Source: Olsenella uli (GTDB lineage Bacteria; Actinomycetota; Coriobacteriia; Coriobacteriales; Atopobiaceae). Taken from it: 64,000 nt of DNA. Shown here in pieces: positions 56,539 to 64,000 of this stretch. Each line of letters opens with the position of its first letter. Within the stretch, counting starts at the first letter, position 1. The stretch spans positions 1-64,000 of the forward strand of contig NZ_JACJKN010000006.1 in NCBI RefSeq assembly GCF_016900775.1, read 5' to 3'. The notes beneath the pieces were generated by a model. That model was not told the DNA's origin. It saw only the letters and a list, made by a program, of their open reading frames with translations, and ran no database searches. A program made the position numbers and the translations under genes.

Positions 56539-59304
56539 TTGGCCGAGAAGAACCCCTCGCCTGAGAGCCCGTCAGCTATCATACCCGCCTCGCCCGAGCT
56601 CGCCGACGCCGTGCGCGTCGCAACGGACTCCGCGCGCCAGGCGCTCTCCGGCGTCGACCTGCCCGAGAGCATCGCGGAGAACATGGCCCTGTTCCTGCGC
56701 CTGATCCGCAAGGTGCTCGAGGAGTTCGACCCCGAGGTGCGCGCCACCTTCGACGTCCTTCTCGCCGACGCGATTCGTGCCAACGCGGACGAGGCCGAGG
56801 AGACCGAGGGCGAGCGGGCCGCCTTCGCCGACCTCGAGCAGATCATCGACGGCCTGGACGAGGAGCGCGCCACCATCATCATGCGCGCCTTCACGGCGTA
56901 CTTCCACCTCGCCAACATCTGCGAGGAGAACTACCGCGTGGCGTCGCTGCGCAGCCGCGAGAGCGCCGTCCCCACCACGGCGGACGAGGACCCGATCAAC
57001 GACATCACCGTCGCCTACCGCCAGCTCGTGGATGAGTGCGGCCGCGGGAAGGCCATCGCCCTGCTCAACCGGCTGGAGTTCCGCCCGGTCTTCACCGCGC
57101 ACCCCACCGAGGCGCGCCGCAAGGCCGTCGAGGGCAAGATCCGCCGCATCGCCGGGCTTCTCGCCGCGCGGCAGGGCCTCGCGGGCATCGCGCTCGCCGA
57201 GAACGAGCGCTGCCTCCTGCAGGAGATCGACGCGCTCTTCCGCACCTCGCCGATTGCGCACAAGAAGCCGACGCCCGTCGAGGAGGCCGACACCATCATC
57301 GACATCTTCGACAACACGCTCTTCGACATGGTGCCGGAGGTCTACCGCCGCTTCGACGACTGGGAGCTCGGCGAGCGCGCCGGCACCGTGCCGCCCGTCT
57401 GCCCGGCGTTCTTCCACCCCGGCAGCTGGATCGGCTCGGACCGAGACGGCAACCCCAACGTCACCGCCCGCGTGAGCCGCCAGGTGGCCGAGAAGTTCCG
57501 CGGGCACGTGCTGGAGGCCCTGGCCGAGGCCACGCGCGTGACGGGGCGCAACCTCACGCTCGACGCCTCGTCCACCCCGCCCTCCGACCAGCTCGTCAAC
57601 CTCTGGAACCACCAGATGGAGATGAGCGAGGCCATCACCGCCCGCGCGCTCGAGGTCTCCGCGAGCGAGCTCCACCGCGCGTGCATGCTCGTCATCGCCG
57701 AGCGCCTGCGCGCCACCATCGACCGCACTGCGGACATCATGTACCCCGACGCGCGGTCCTACATCGCCGACCTGCGCGTGGTCCAGCTCTCCCTTGCCAA
57801 GGCGGGCGCCGTCCGCACTGCCTACGGGCCCCTGCAGAAGCTCATCTGGCAGGCCGAGACCTTCGGCTTCCACCTCGTGGAGATGGAGTTCCGCCAGCAC
57901 TCCGTCGTGCACACGCGCGCCCTCGAGGACATCCGCGAGCACGGTCGCTGGGGCGAGCGCGGCGAGCTCCAGCCCATGACGCGCGAGGTGCTGGACACCT
58001 TCCGCGCCATCGCGCAGATCCAGCGCAAAAACGGCGTGGACGCCGCGCGCCGCTACATCATCTCCTTTACCAAGTCCGCGCAGAACGTGGCGGACGTCTA
58101 TCGCCTGGCGCACCTCGCCTTCGCGCACGAGGCCGACGTCCCCGTGCTCGACGTCATCCCGCTCTTCGAGCAGGCAGAGGACCTGGAGAACGCCGTCGCC
58201 ACGCTCGACGAGATGATCCGCCTCCCCGAGGTCCAGCGTCGTCTGGAAGAGACGGGCCGTCGCCTCGAGGTCATGCTCGGCTACTCCGACTCCTCCAAGG
58301 ACGCGGGTCCCACCTCCGCCACGCTCGTGCTGCACGCCACGCAGGCCGCCATCGCCCGCTGGGCGGACGAGAACAGCATCGACCTCGTCCTCATGCACGG
58401 CCGCGGCGGCGCGGTCGGGCGCGGCGGCGGGCCCGCCAACCGCGCGGTGCTCTCCCAGCCCTCGGGCTCGGTGAACTGCCGCTTCAAGCTCACGGAGCAG
58501 GGCGAGGTCATCTTTGCCCGCTACGGCGACCCCACGCTGGCGCGCCGCCACGTGGAGTCCGTCGCGGGGGCGACGCTCCTGCAGTCCGCGCCCTCCATCG
58601 ACTGGGTCAACACCGAGGCCACCGAGAAGTACGCGGAGCTCGCGCGCACGCTCGACGCCGCCTCGCGCGAGAAGTACCTCGACCTCCTGCACACGGACGG
58701 CTTTGCGGAGTGGTTCTCCACGGTGACGCCGCTCACCGAGGTGGGCCTGCTGCCCATCGGGTCGCGCCCCGCGAAGCGCGGCCTCGGCGCCACCTCCCTC
58801 GATGACCTGCGCGCCATCCCGTGGATCTTCTCGTGGAGCCAGGCGCGCATCAACCTGGCCGCGTGGTTCGGCCTGGGCACCGCCTGCGAGCGCCTGGGCG
58901 ACCTCGACCGCCTGCGCGAGGCCTACGCCGAGTGGCCCCTCTTCACCACGTTCGTGGACAACGTCGAGATGTCGCTCTCCAAGACCGACGAGCGCATCGC
59001 GCGGCTCTACCTCTCGCTCGGCGACCGCTCTGACCTCGCCGAGAAGGTCCTGGACGAGATGGCGCTCACCCGTCGCTGGGTGCTCGCCATCGTGGGCGAC
59101 GCCTGGCCGCTCGAGCACCGCCGCGTGCTCGGGCCCGTGATCCGCATGCGCCTGCCGTTCGTGAACGTGCTCTCCGTGACGCAGGCCCTCGCGCTGCGGC
59201 GCCTGCGCGCGGGCGACCTCACGCCCGAGGAGCGCGACGCGCTCACCTACCTCATCCTCTGCACCGTCTCCGGCGTCGCGGCCGGCCTGCAGAACACGGG
59301 GTGA
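56539..59304 (+). CDS. ppc: Phosphoenolpyruvate carboxylase
   Basis: 921 aa from TTG at 56539, chosen because AAAGGAG lies six to seven bases upstream; earlier in-frame ATGs fall in the promoter. The catalytic histidine H188 is in FTAHPTEARR. The second signature VMLGYSDSSKDAGPTSA and the glycine-rich HGRGGAVGRGGGP loop are intact, and the C-terminus QNTG is complete. It carboxylates PEP to oxaloacetate, feeding anaplerosis and, in anaerobes, succinate/aspartate formation. It is monocistronic. Confidence 0.96.
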   Translation: MAEKNPSPESPSAIIPASPELADAVRVATDSARQALSGVDLPESIAENMALFLRLIRKVLEEFDPEVRATFDVLLADAIRANADEAEETEGERAAFADLEQIIDGLDEERATIIMRAFTAYFHLANICEENYRVASLRSRESAVPTTADEDPINDITVAYRQLVDECGRGKAIALLNRLEFRPVFTAHPTEARRKAVEGKIRRIAGLLAARQGLAGIALAENERCLLQEIDALFRTSPIAHKKPTPVEEADTIIDIFDNTLFDMVPEVYRRFDDWELGERAGTVPPVCPAFFHPGSWIGSDRDGNPNVTARVSRQVAEKFRGHVLEALAEATRVTGRNLTLDASSTPPSDQLVNLWNHQMEMSEAITARALEVSASELHRACMLVIAERLRATIDRTADIMYPDARSYIADLRVVQLSLAKAGAVRTAYGPLQKLIWQAETFGFHLVEMEFRQHSVVHTRALEDIREHGRWGERGELQPMTREVLDTFRAIAQIQRKNGVDAARRYIISFTKSAQNVADVYRLAHLAFAHEADVPVLDVIPLFEQAEDLENAVATLDEMIRLPEVQRRLEETGRRLEVMLGYSDSSKDAGPTSATLVLHATQAAIARWADENSIDLVLMHGRGGAVGRGGGPANRAVLSQPSGSVNCRFKLTEQGEVIFARYGDPTLARRHVESVAGATLLQSAPSIDWVNTEATEKYAELARTLDAASREKYLDLLHTDGFAEWFSTVTPLTEVGLLPIGSRPAKRGLGATSLDDLRAIPWIFSWSQARINLAAWFGLGTACERLGDLDRLREAYAEWPLFTTFVDNVEMSLSKTDERIARLYLSLGDRSDLAEKVLDEMALTRRWVLAIVGDAWPLEHRRVLGPVIRMRLPFVNVLSVTQALALRRLRAGDLTPEERDALTYLILCTVSGVAAGLQNTG

Positions 59305-59313
59305 TCCCGGTTT

Positions 59314-59358
59314 TGTCGCCGGGCCCCCGCACGGCCGCGTTGCGGGGGCGTGGCGACA
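59314..59358 (+). terminator. Hairpin after ppc (copy 1)
   Basis: TGTCGCC-GGG-CCCCCGC / GCGGGGG-CGT-GGCGACA. Confidence 0.6.
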
Positions 59359-59373
59359 GTCCCGCCTCCTGAA

Positions 59374-59424
59374 ACGTCGTCGGACCCCCGCTCAGCCGTG
59401 ACGCGGGGGTCCGGCGACGTTTTC
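59374..59424 (+). terminator. Hairpin plus T run after ppc (copy 2)
   Basis: ACGTCGTCGGACCCCCGC pairs with GCGGGGGTCCGGCGACGT, then TTTTCG. It is a strong intrinsic terminator. Confidence 0.75.
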
Positions 59425-59740
59425 GTTCCGCGTTCCGTCGCGAATCCCCCGCCCGTCAACTCCGCGGAAGATTTGCGACGCGCCCCACGACGCGGAGAAC
59501 TCCCGCACCCCGCCCATCCCCGCATTCCCGCCACCTGCCGAGAAGGACCACGGCTCGCAGCCCCCAAACCCGTGCTGACCTGCGGGCGCAGCAACGCGTC
59601 AGCAACTGGGAAGACACCTCCGCCGCCCCGGGTGCTACGCTCGCGCCCTGGGGAGGATGAGTCGGGCGAGAACATCCGTATTGAAGGGAAGACCCTCTTC
59701 GATTGGTAACACCCAAAGTATTACAATAGGAAGGAGACAG

Positions 59741-59998
59741 ATGGTAAAGGTGCACTCGAACGCTCTCAGACATGGCCTCACCGCCACTGAAGTCAGATTG
59801 GCTTGGGAGAACTATCTGATTGGTGCCGTCCGCGTTCCCGGAGAGTTGGAGGTTCGCGTGGGGGTTGACCCTGCGGGGCGTCTGGTTGAGATGGTGGGGT
59901 CGCTTCTTCCAGGTGGTGAGTGGCTCGTGTATCACGCGATGACCCCTCCAACCAAGAAGGTTCTGAATGAGATTGACTATCTAATAAGGAGGAACTGA
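59741..59998 (+). CDS. Small toxin-like protein of a two-gene module
   Basis: 85 aa from ATG at 59741, with AAGGAG upstream. The pattern HSNALRHGLTATEVRLAWEN, then VGVDPAGRLVEMVG and WLVYHAMTPPTKKVLNEI, resembles small BrnT-like/RelE-like toxins. The next gene (ribbon-helix-helix, 1-bp gap with its ribosome site inside this gene) fits an antitoxin. Toxin identity is inferred from size, order and partner; no catalytic residues could be assigned. Confidence 0.65.
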   Translation: MVKVHSNALRHGLTATEVRLAWENYLIGAVRVPGELEVRVGVDPAGRLVEMVGSLLPGGEWLVYHAMTPPTKKVLNEIDYLIRRN

Positions 59999-59999
59999 C

Positions 60000-60248
60000 A
60001 TGGCCGAATACAAGCTGGCAAACGGTGAAGTCCTCACGGATGAGGACATCGACCGCATCTGCAAGGAGTTCGAGACTGAGTCATGGGCGGGCCGCCTCCA
60101 ACGCATCCACCAGGGACCGGCGGCCGTCGCCGACGAGCCGCTTGTGTCGGTGACCGTCAAGATTCCCCAGTCGATGGTCAAGGCAATCGACGAGAGGGCG
60201 CAGAACCGGTCCGACTTCATCAGGAGGGCCATAGCTGCGGCGCTCTGA
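60000..60248 (+). CDS. Ribbon-helix-helix protein, antitoxin-like
   Basis: 82 aa from ATG at 60000, with AAGGAGG upstream. The N-terminal half (LANGEVLTDEDIDRICKEFE, then ESWAGRLQRIHQGP) would bind the partner. The C-terminal half SVTVKIPQSMVKAIDERAQNRSDFIRRAI is a ribbon-helix-helix DNA-binding domain. Toxin-first order with an antitoxin carrying a C-terminal RHH resembles brnTA-type modules. Likely autoregulatory. Confidence 0.72.
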   Translation: MAEYKLANGEVLTDEDIDRICKEFETESWAGRLQRIHQGPAAVADEPLVSVTVKIPQSMVKAIDERAQNRSDFIRRAIAAAL

Positions 60249-60634
60249 GCTTTGATTCGCAGCAGCCTGCGGGCGCTGCGCCGGATGAGGTCTGCACATT
60301 AGACCCCCTCCCCATGAAATGATGACGGTTTGATGGCGCGACGCAGGTTGTGCGACGCCTCGCGACGGGAGGTCGCCGCTTCCCCCGTACACTTTTCGAA
60401 ATGATTAGATGACTGTGGCTCGTGCGGCCAGAGGGCAGGGGCCTTGTCGGTTGGGCACGTGACGGAAGGAACGCAGGATGGCGCGCATAGGGGCAAAAAA
60501 GGTGCAGTGGGGGGGGGTCCTCGCCGGATAACCCCCTGAAGGCGGCGCCTTCACCCAAGGGCGATGCCCGGGCGAGCGGGGGCGCCACCGACGAGAAGAG
60601 GACGCGCCGCGCCCGCGGAGCAAAGCGCATCCGC
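60249..60634. other. Region with first CCCCTCCCCATG repeat and a possible frameshifted 5' gene part
   Basis: The CCCCTCCCCATGAAATG repeat is at 60305-60321. ATG at 60478, with GGAAGGA upstream, opens a frame that is thrown out at a G9 run (60509-60517) and stops soon after. With one G fewer it would continue into the winged-helix gene. Confidence 0.5.
60509..60517 (+). repeat. G9 homopolymer tract (possible phase-variable or frameshift site)
   Basis: Nine consecutive G. In the present length the frame from ATG 60478 ends at TAA about 60528; with eight G it fuses to the gene at 60635-60889. Confidence 0.6.
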
Positions 60635-60889
60635 ATGACCGCCGCGGGTCCTGTCCGCCTTACCCCGACGGAGGCAAGAATCATCGAGTTTATCGAGCGG
60701 CACGAGGGAAGGCCCTGCTCCAAGGCTCAGATTGCCGCCGTGCTGGGCCGCAACGAGAAGACCATCGACCGGCTGCTCTCCCGCATGCGCCGCGAGGGCA
60801 TCGTGGTCTCCACGCCCGTCCACGCAGAGAACGGCGCTCAGCTCGCCAACGTCTACACGGTGGTGGACGAGGCGAGCCTCGAGGGCTGA
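60635..60889 (+). CDS. Small winged-helix DNA-binding protein (possibly 3' part of a frameshifted gene from 60478)
   Basis: 84 aa from ATG at 60635 as read. Helix-turn-helix: PTEARIIEFIERHEGRPCSKAQIAAVLGRNEKTIDRLLSRMRREGIV, a MarR/winged-helix pattern. This ATG lacks a ribosome site at normal spacing. By contrast ATG at 60478 has one and would give a 136-aa protein with a basic N-terminal extension (MARIGAKKVQWGG...) if the G9 tract had eight G. It lies just before a large surface-protein gene and could regulate it. Confidence 0.65.
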   Translation: MTAAGPVRLTPTEARIIEFIERHEGRPCSKAQIAAVLGRNEKTIDRLLSRMRREGIVVSTPVHAENGAQLANVYTVVDEASLEG

Positions 60890-61312
60890 CGCCGTCCGTC
60901 GAGAGATATAACATTTGATAATGCGCTGAGTGCGGTGCCAATTCCTGGCGTGTAAAAATCCCGTAAGCGAAGAAGATGGCCCCTCCCCATGAAGTGGTGA
61001 GGGGAATGTGCGAAAGATAACATACTCGGATGCGTTATCCCAGCTCATCGGGCAATGTGGGATTATGTGTCTAGGCGATAAGAACCTCTTTGGTGTTATA
61101 GCCCAGAAATACGGTGCGAAAATGGATGCACCCCCTCCCCATGCAATTGCGCAAATGATGCGATTTCAGTACCCCCTACCATAAAACAAGAAAATAGGTT
61201 AGCCCTCAACCAACCCTAAACTTTCCTTCATGTGATTCGAAAATGCGTCTCAATCAAAGATGCGCAACAAAGCATGGACGCATTGGCGCTCCAAAGGCAT
61301 GGAGGTAGGCGG
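60890..61312. other. Non-coding, less GC-rich region upstream of surface-protein gene
   Basis: It contains two more copies of the CCCCTCCCCATG repeat (60980-60996, which also forms a CCCCTC...GAGGGG hairpin, and 61132-61149). It also has GATAAC/GTTATC inverted half-sites (61016-61040). No gene is seen. It is probably an extended regulatory or 5' untranslated region. Confidence 0.55.
60980..61149. repeat. Second and third copies of CCCCTCCCCATG(A/C)A repeat
   Basis: CCCCTCCCCATGAAGTG (60980-60996) and CCCCTCCCCATGCAATTG (61132-61149); the first copy is at 60305-60321. All lie in non-coding DNA on the same strand. Confidence 0.7.
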
Positions 61313-64000
61313 ATGAAGGTACGGAGAAGAACGGCGCTCGGAAGGGCTGTCTCGCTGCTGGCGTTTGCGGCGGCGACAATGTTGCTCGGGCTTGGGGTTG
61401 CTCCGGCTACGGCGTGGGCCGATGCTGCCCAGGAGGACGGCATCGTGGTTAACCTTCACGACTACGATCGGTCTGGTTGGGGAACGATTAACGACAGTCT
61501 CCATGCCATGAAGTTCGGCGATATGAATGACAATACATTCAACGAGTACACCCATGGCAATCAGATGTTTGCTGAGATTGTTCAGAGAAAACTGTCGGAC
61601 GATGGGTGTCCGGTTCTTAACTATTCGACGACTCGCTCTACCCAAAGCCTCTCCTACCTGTTTGGGGGAGATGGCTCCAACAGGTCCTATATTCATAACT
61701 ACCAGAACGTGACCGGCCTTCTCCAGCGCGATGACGACGGTTACTACTACTTCGATAGTTCGCAGAACTATGCTCGATATAACGAGCGAACCAATAGCTT
61801 TACCCTGACAACGGATACGAGGACGGGCGCGGCGAGCGTTCCCCAGTTCACGCCGTTCGACGATAGCAGGACGCAAAGCGGTTTCAACTATTCCTTCGGT
61901 CTAGATATCTCCGCGACGTTCTATATGCCCGAGTACGAGGGCGAGTCTGGCGTACTATCCAACGGCGAGGACATGATCTTCGACTTCACCGGAGACGATG
62001 ACGTCTGGGTCTTCATCGATGACGTGCTCGTGCTCGACCTCGGCGGCATTCATGACGCAACGAGTGGAAATATCAATTTCCATACTGGCACAATAACTTA
62101 CGACGCCAGTCCGTATCGCGGGGAGAGGGGCCAGCGCTGGACTGGGGCAACCGGTAATACGTATGCTTCCATCGAAGACGCCTTCACTGCGGCCGGCAAG
62201 ACGTGGAACGACGACCCGTACGCCACGCACACCATCAAGTTCTTCTACCTCGAGCGCGGCGACGGCGGGTCCAACTGCCGCATCCGCTTCAACCTCCCGA
62301 CCATTCCCGACGGCTCGGTCGAGATCGATAAGGACGTAACCTACTCCAACCTCAACGATGTCTCGGACATCGACTTCACGTTCAATGCCTACGTCGACTA
62401 TGACGGGGACGGCACGGACTACCAGCTCTATACCGGCGCCTATGACGTGTACGAGGACGGCGAGCGCGTGCAGGCTGGGCTCACGGCCGAGAACGGCGTC
62501 ATCAAGCTCAAGGACGGCCAGACCGCCCGACTCATCACGTCGGACAACCCCGATGGCTCGCGCATCACCCGCCAGAGCCGCTACTACGTCGTGGAGACGG
62601 GTGCGACGAGCGACAAGTACGAGGTGGAGATCAACGGTACCTCCGCCTCGTGGCAAGGTGGATCCGTCAACGGGGTCAAGAGCCCTGAGTTCGTCGTGAA
62701 CCAGACCGCCCACGTGACGTTCGAGAACTCCATCTCCGCGGAGAACTCGTTCAACGTCGAGGTCAAGAAGGACGGCAAGGTAGAGGATGGCGACGTCTTC
62801 TACGCAATGGTGATGATTGGATCCAGGCAGTACGAGGGCACGTACTACCTCTACGACTCTGATGACGATACGTCGGGAGAGCAGAGGACGACCAGCGGCG
62901 GCCTCGTCGAGCTCATGGCCGGCCAGCATGCTGAGATCCGGGGGATCGTTGGCGGCAACACGGTCACCGTCTACGAGGTGAACGCCGACGGGATGGCGTT
63001 CAGCGATGAGGACTATCTCGCCCCGACGTTCTCCATGACGGATGAAAGCGGCACCCCCCTGAAGGGCGGAGCGTCGAACGTGCAGGACGACGATGGCCGA
63101 ACGGGCATCAAGGGCGAGACCAACGAGGGCACCGCTCTCGGGCAAGACCCCGTCATCAAGGTGGTCATGACCAACACGTCTGCGCTTGCACATTACGAGC
63201 TGGACGTCTTTAAGAAGATTGACGGCCGCGAGTGGCGCGAGAGCGACTCGTTTACCTTCCGCATCGAGGGCGTTGGCCGAGTTGCGAACCCGGGAGAAGG
63301 GCTGGACACCACCTATGAGATGCCTTTGCCGCGATGCGACGAGGGCAATGTCCAGCAGGAGGTCACAATTGATGGTCAGAGCCCGCAGATCAATGTGGAT
63401 GGAAGCACTGCAAAGGTGGAAGCCTTCTGCCCTATTACGTTTGACGAGCCGGGACTCTATTACTACAAGGTGACCGAGGTCGAGGATGGCAGCCCCGATG
63501 ACTTGGTGTACGACAATCCTTGGTATGTCGAGCTTGAAGTCTCTGACAACATCGCGGGCGGCGGCCTGAACGTAACGGGGATGTGGGTCAAGAGGGACCT
63601 CGACTCCAAAGAATCCGCGAGAGGTATTTACCAGAGCCTTGTGTTCACTAACCGCTACGTGTCCCTGACGTTCGCCGGACTCCAGGAGACCAAGCAGGTC
63701 GTTGGCCATGATGCGAGCGCGGGCGACTTCAGCTTCACCGTGACGGCGCTTGCCGATGAGGCCACGGGCACCACTGCCGAGCAGGCGGCTGAACTCGCCG
63801 GGCTTTCTAACCTTGCTGGCGAGCTCAACGGCGCGTTCCAGGACAACGTTCTTACCTTCAGCAACGGCGAGTCGATCACCACGGACCAGACGCGCACGGT
63901 TCGCTCCGCCAACGAGCTGACGCTGACCGCCGCAAACGTCGGCCACACCTACGTCTACGAGTACGCTGAGGTTCTCGGCGAGGACAGCAAGTGGCATCAG
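61313..64000 (+). CDS. Large secreted surface protein: fibro-slime domain plus repeated pilin-like domains (3' end outside window)
   Basis: 896 codons are open from ATG at 61313 (GGAGGTAGGCGG upstream) to the window end. A signal peptide (KVRRRTALGRAVSLLAFAAA...ATAWADA, cut near residue 39) is followed by a fibro-slime/PA14-like domain with DFTGDDDVWVFIDDVLVLDLGG (split across the family pattern) at about residues 220-250. Repeated domains with KKDGKVEDGDVFYAMV, FKKIDGREWRESDSFTFRIEG and ETKQVVGHDASAGDFSFTV resemble Spy0128/FctA-type isopeptide pilin domains, and YYYKVTEVEDG is the recurring end motif. It is probably wall-anchored by sortase via an LPxTG beyond the window. Expected role: adhesion or pilus-like surface structure. 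GC is lower than in the rest of the window, suggesting acquisition. Confidence 0.88.
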   Translation, partial: MKVRRRTALGRAVSLLAFAAATMLLGLGVAPATAWADAAQEDGIVVNLHDYDRSGWGTINDSLHAMKFGDMNDNTFNEYTHGNQMFAEIVQRKLSDDGCPVLNYSTTRSTQSLSYLFGGDGSNRSYIHNYQNVTGLLQRDDDGYYYFDSSQNYARYNERTNSFTLTTDTRTGAASVPQFTPFDDSRTQSGFNYSFGLDISATFYMPEYEGESGVLSNGEDMIFDFTGDDDVWVFIDDVLVLDLGGIHDATSGNINFHTGTITYDASPYRGERGQRWTGATGNTYASIEDAFTAAGKTWNDDPYATHTIKFFYLERGDGGSNCRIRFNLPTIPDGSVEIDKDVTYSNLNDVSDIDFTFNAYVDYDGDGTDYQLYTGAYDVYEDGERVQAGLTAENGVIKLKDGQTARLITSDNPDGSRITRQSRYYVVETGATSDKYEVEINGTSASWQGGSVNGVKSPEFVVNQTAHVTFENSISAENSFNVEVKKDGKVEDGDVFYAMVMIGSRQYEGTYYLYDSDDDTSGEQRTTSGGLVELMAGQHAEIRGIVGGNTVTVYEVNADGMAFSDEDYLAPTFSMTDESGTPLKGGASNVQDDDGRTGIKGETNEGTALGQDPVIKVVMTNTSALAHYELDVFKKIDGREWRESDSFTFRIEGVGRVANPGEGLDTTYEMPLPRCDEGNVQQEVTIDGQSPQINVDGSTAKVEAFCPITFDEPGLYYYKVTEVEDGSPDDLVYDNPWYVELEVSDNIAGGGLNVTGMWVKRDLDSKESARGIYQSLVFTNRYVSLTFAGLQETKQVVGHDASAGDFSFTVTALADEATGTTAEQAAELAGLSNLAGELNGAFQDNVLTFSNGESITTDQTRTVRSANELTLTAANVGHTYVYEYAEVLGEDSKWHQ

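Larger units (their letters stand above)
59305..59740. other. Intergenic region after ppc: two related palindromes, no clear gene
   Basis: Two similar hairpins lie at 59314-59358 (TGTCGCC...GGCGACA) and 59374-59420 (ACGTCG...CGACGT, then TTTTCGTT). Both have a CCCCCGC/GCGGGGG stem. The remaining ~300 bases have no plausible gene. ATTACAAT (about 59730) just before the toxin-like gene could be its -10. Confidence 0.6.

Noticed and set aside
56572-59118. 848-codon antisense frame opposite ppc
   Set aside because: A shadow of the intact PEP carboxylase gene.
60305-61149. CRISPR repeats (CCCCTCCCCATG)
   Set aside because: Spacing of about 675 and 150 bp is irregular, and the shared word is short.
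61955-63997. 680-codon open frame on the minus strand
   Set aside because: It is the antisense shadow of the surface-protein gene. Its residues are His/Arg/Val-rich with no domain pattern, while the plus frame has a signal peptide and recognisable domains.

Overview
The window comes from a GC-rich chromosome. Gene content fits an anaerobic, fermentative Coriobacteriia actinobacterium of the Olsenella/Atopobiaceae type. This is inferred from base composition, PTS sugar uptake, PEP carboxylase, glycerol dehydrogenase, indolepyruvate:ferredoxin oxidoreductase and the many peptide-antibiotic-type ABC/two-component modules; no rRNA or other phylogenetic marker settles it. No tRNA, rRNA, prophage, IS transposase or CRISPR array was seen.

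Layout. 1-11.7 kb is a mixed accessory stretch: XRE regulators, a LytTR protein with a degenerate ABC ATPase remnant facing a lone ABC permease, an EamA transporter, DNA alkylation repair, an AAA/DUF4143 ATPase behind three tandem 33-bp repeats, a transporter/kinase operon with a riboswitch-like leader, an Abi_2 (HEPN) abortive-infection-type gene and an Asp/Glu racemase. 11.7-25.7 kb is an envelope-stress/peptide-resistance island. It holds a lantibiotic-protection-type ABC operon with YxeA and its own two-component system, a second two-component system sharing an operator with a TVP38/DedA-type gene, a TetR/methyltransferase pair sharing an operator, and an ECF sigma factor-membrane protein-ABC operon. 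25.7-31.5 kb is a beta-glucoside locus: ROK, GntR, GH1, and EIIC, EIIB and EIIA of the Lac/cellobiose PTS. Its EIIC carries an in-frame amber codon. 31.5-34.6 kb holds small housekeeping genes and selD. 34.8-39.1 kb has a candidate structured small RNA, then iorB/iorA and an acyl-CoA ligase for aromatic 2-oxoacid catabolism. 39.4-44.3 kb is a complete BceRS-BceAB-type module. 44.4-49.4 kb carries EIIA-Glc, gldA, a HAD phosphatase and aspS, whose expected C-terminal tail is missing. 49.4-53.9 kb is a MarR-controlled heterodimeric ABC exporter plus crcB. 54-59.3 kb has a flavin reductase, a flippase and ppc. 59.3-64 kb is less GC-rich accessory DNA: a toxin-antitoxin-like pair, a winged-helix gene next to a G9 tract, and the start of a large fibro-slime/pilin-like surface protein that runs off the window.

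The most unusual cross-cutting signal is a set of 27-bp palindromic repeats in two families. Ten copies of one family start and end with TGACAAA/TTTGTCA, and three copies of the other with GTGCAAA/TTTGCAC (one base varies in one copy). Most lie within about 25 nt downstream of a stop codon. Because 27 is a multiple of three, three copies are read in frame as N-terminal extensions of unrelated proteins (an ABC permease, a histidine kinase and IorB). Other leads are the riboswitch-like leader at 7.9-8.07 kb, the pseudoknot-capable RNA at 34.8 kb, and shared operator pairs that tie regulators to targets.
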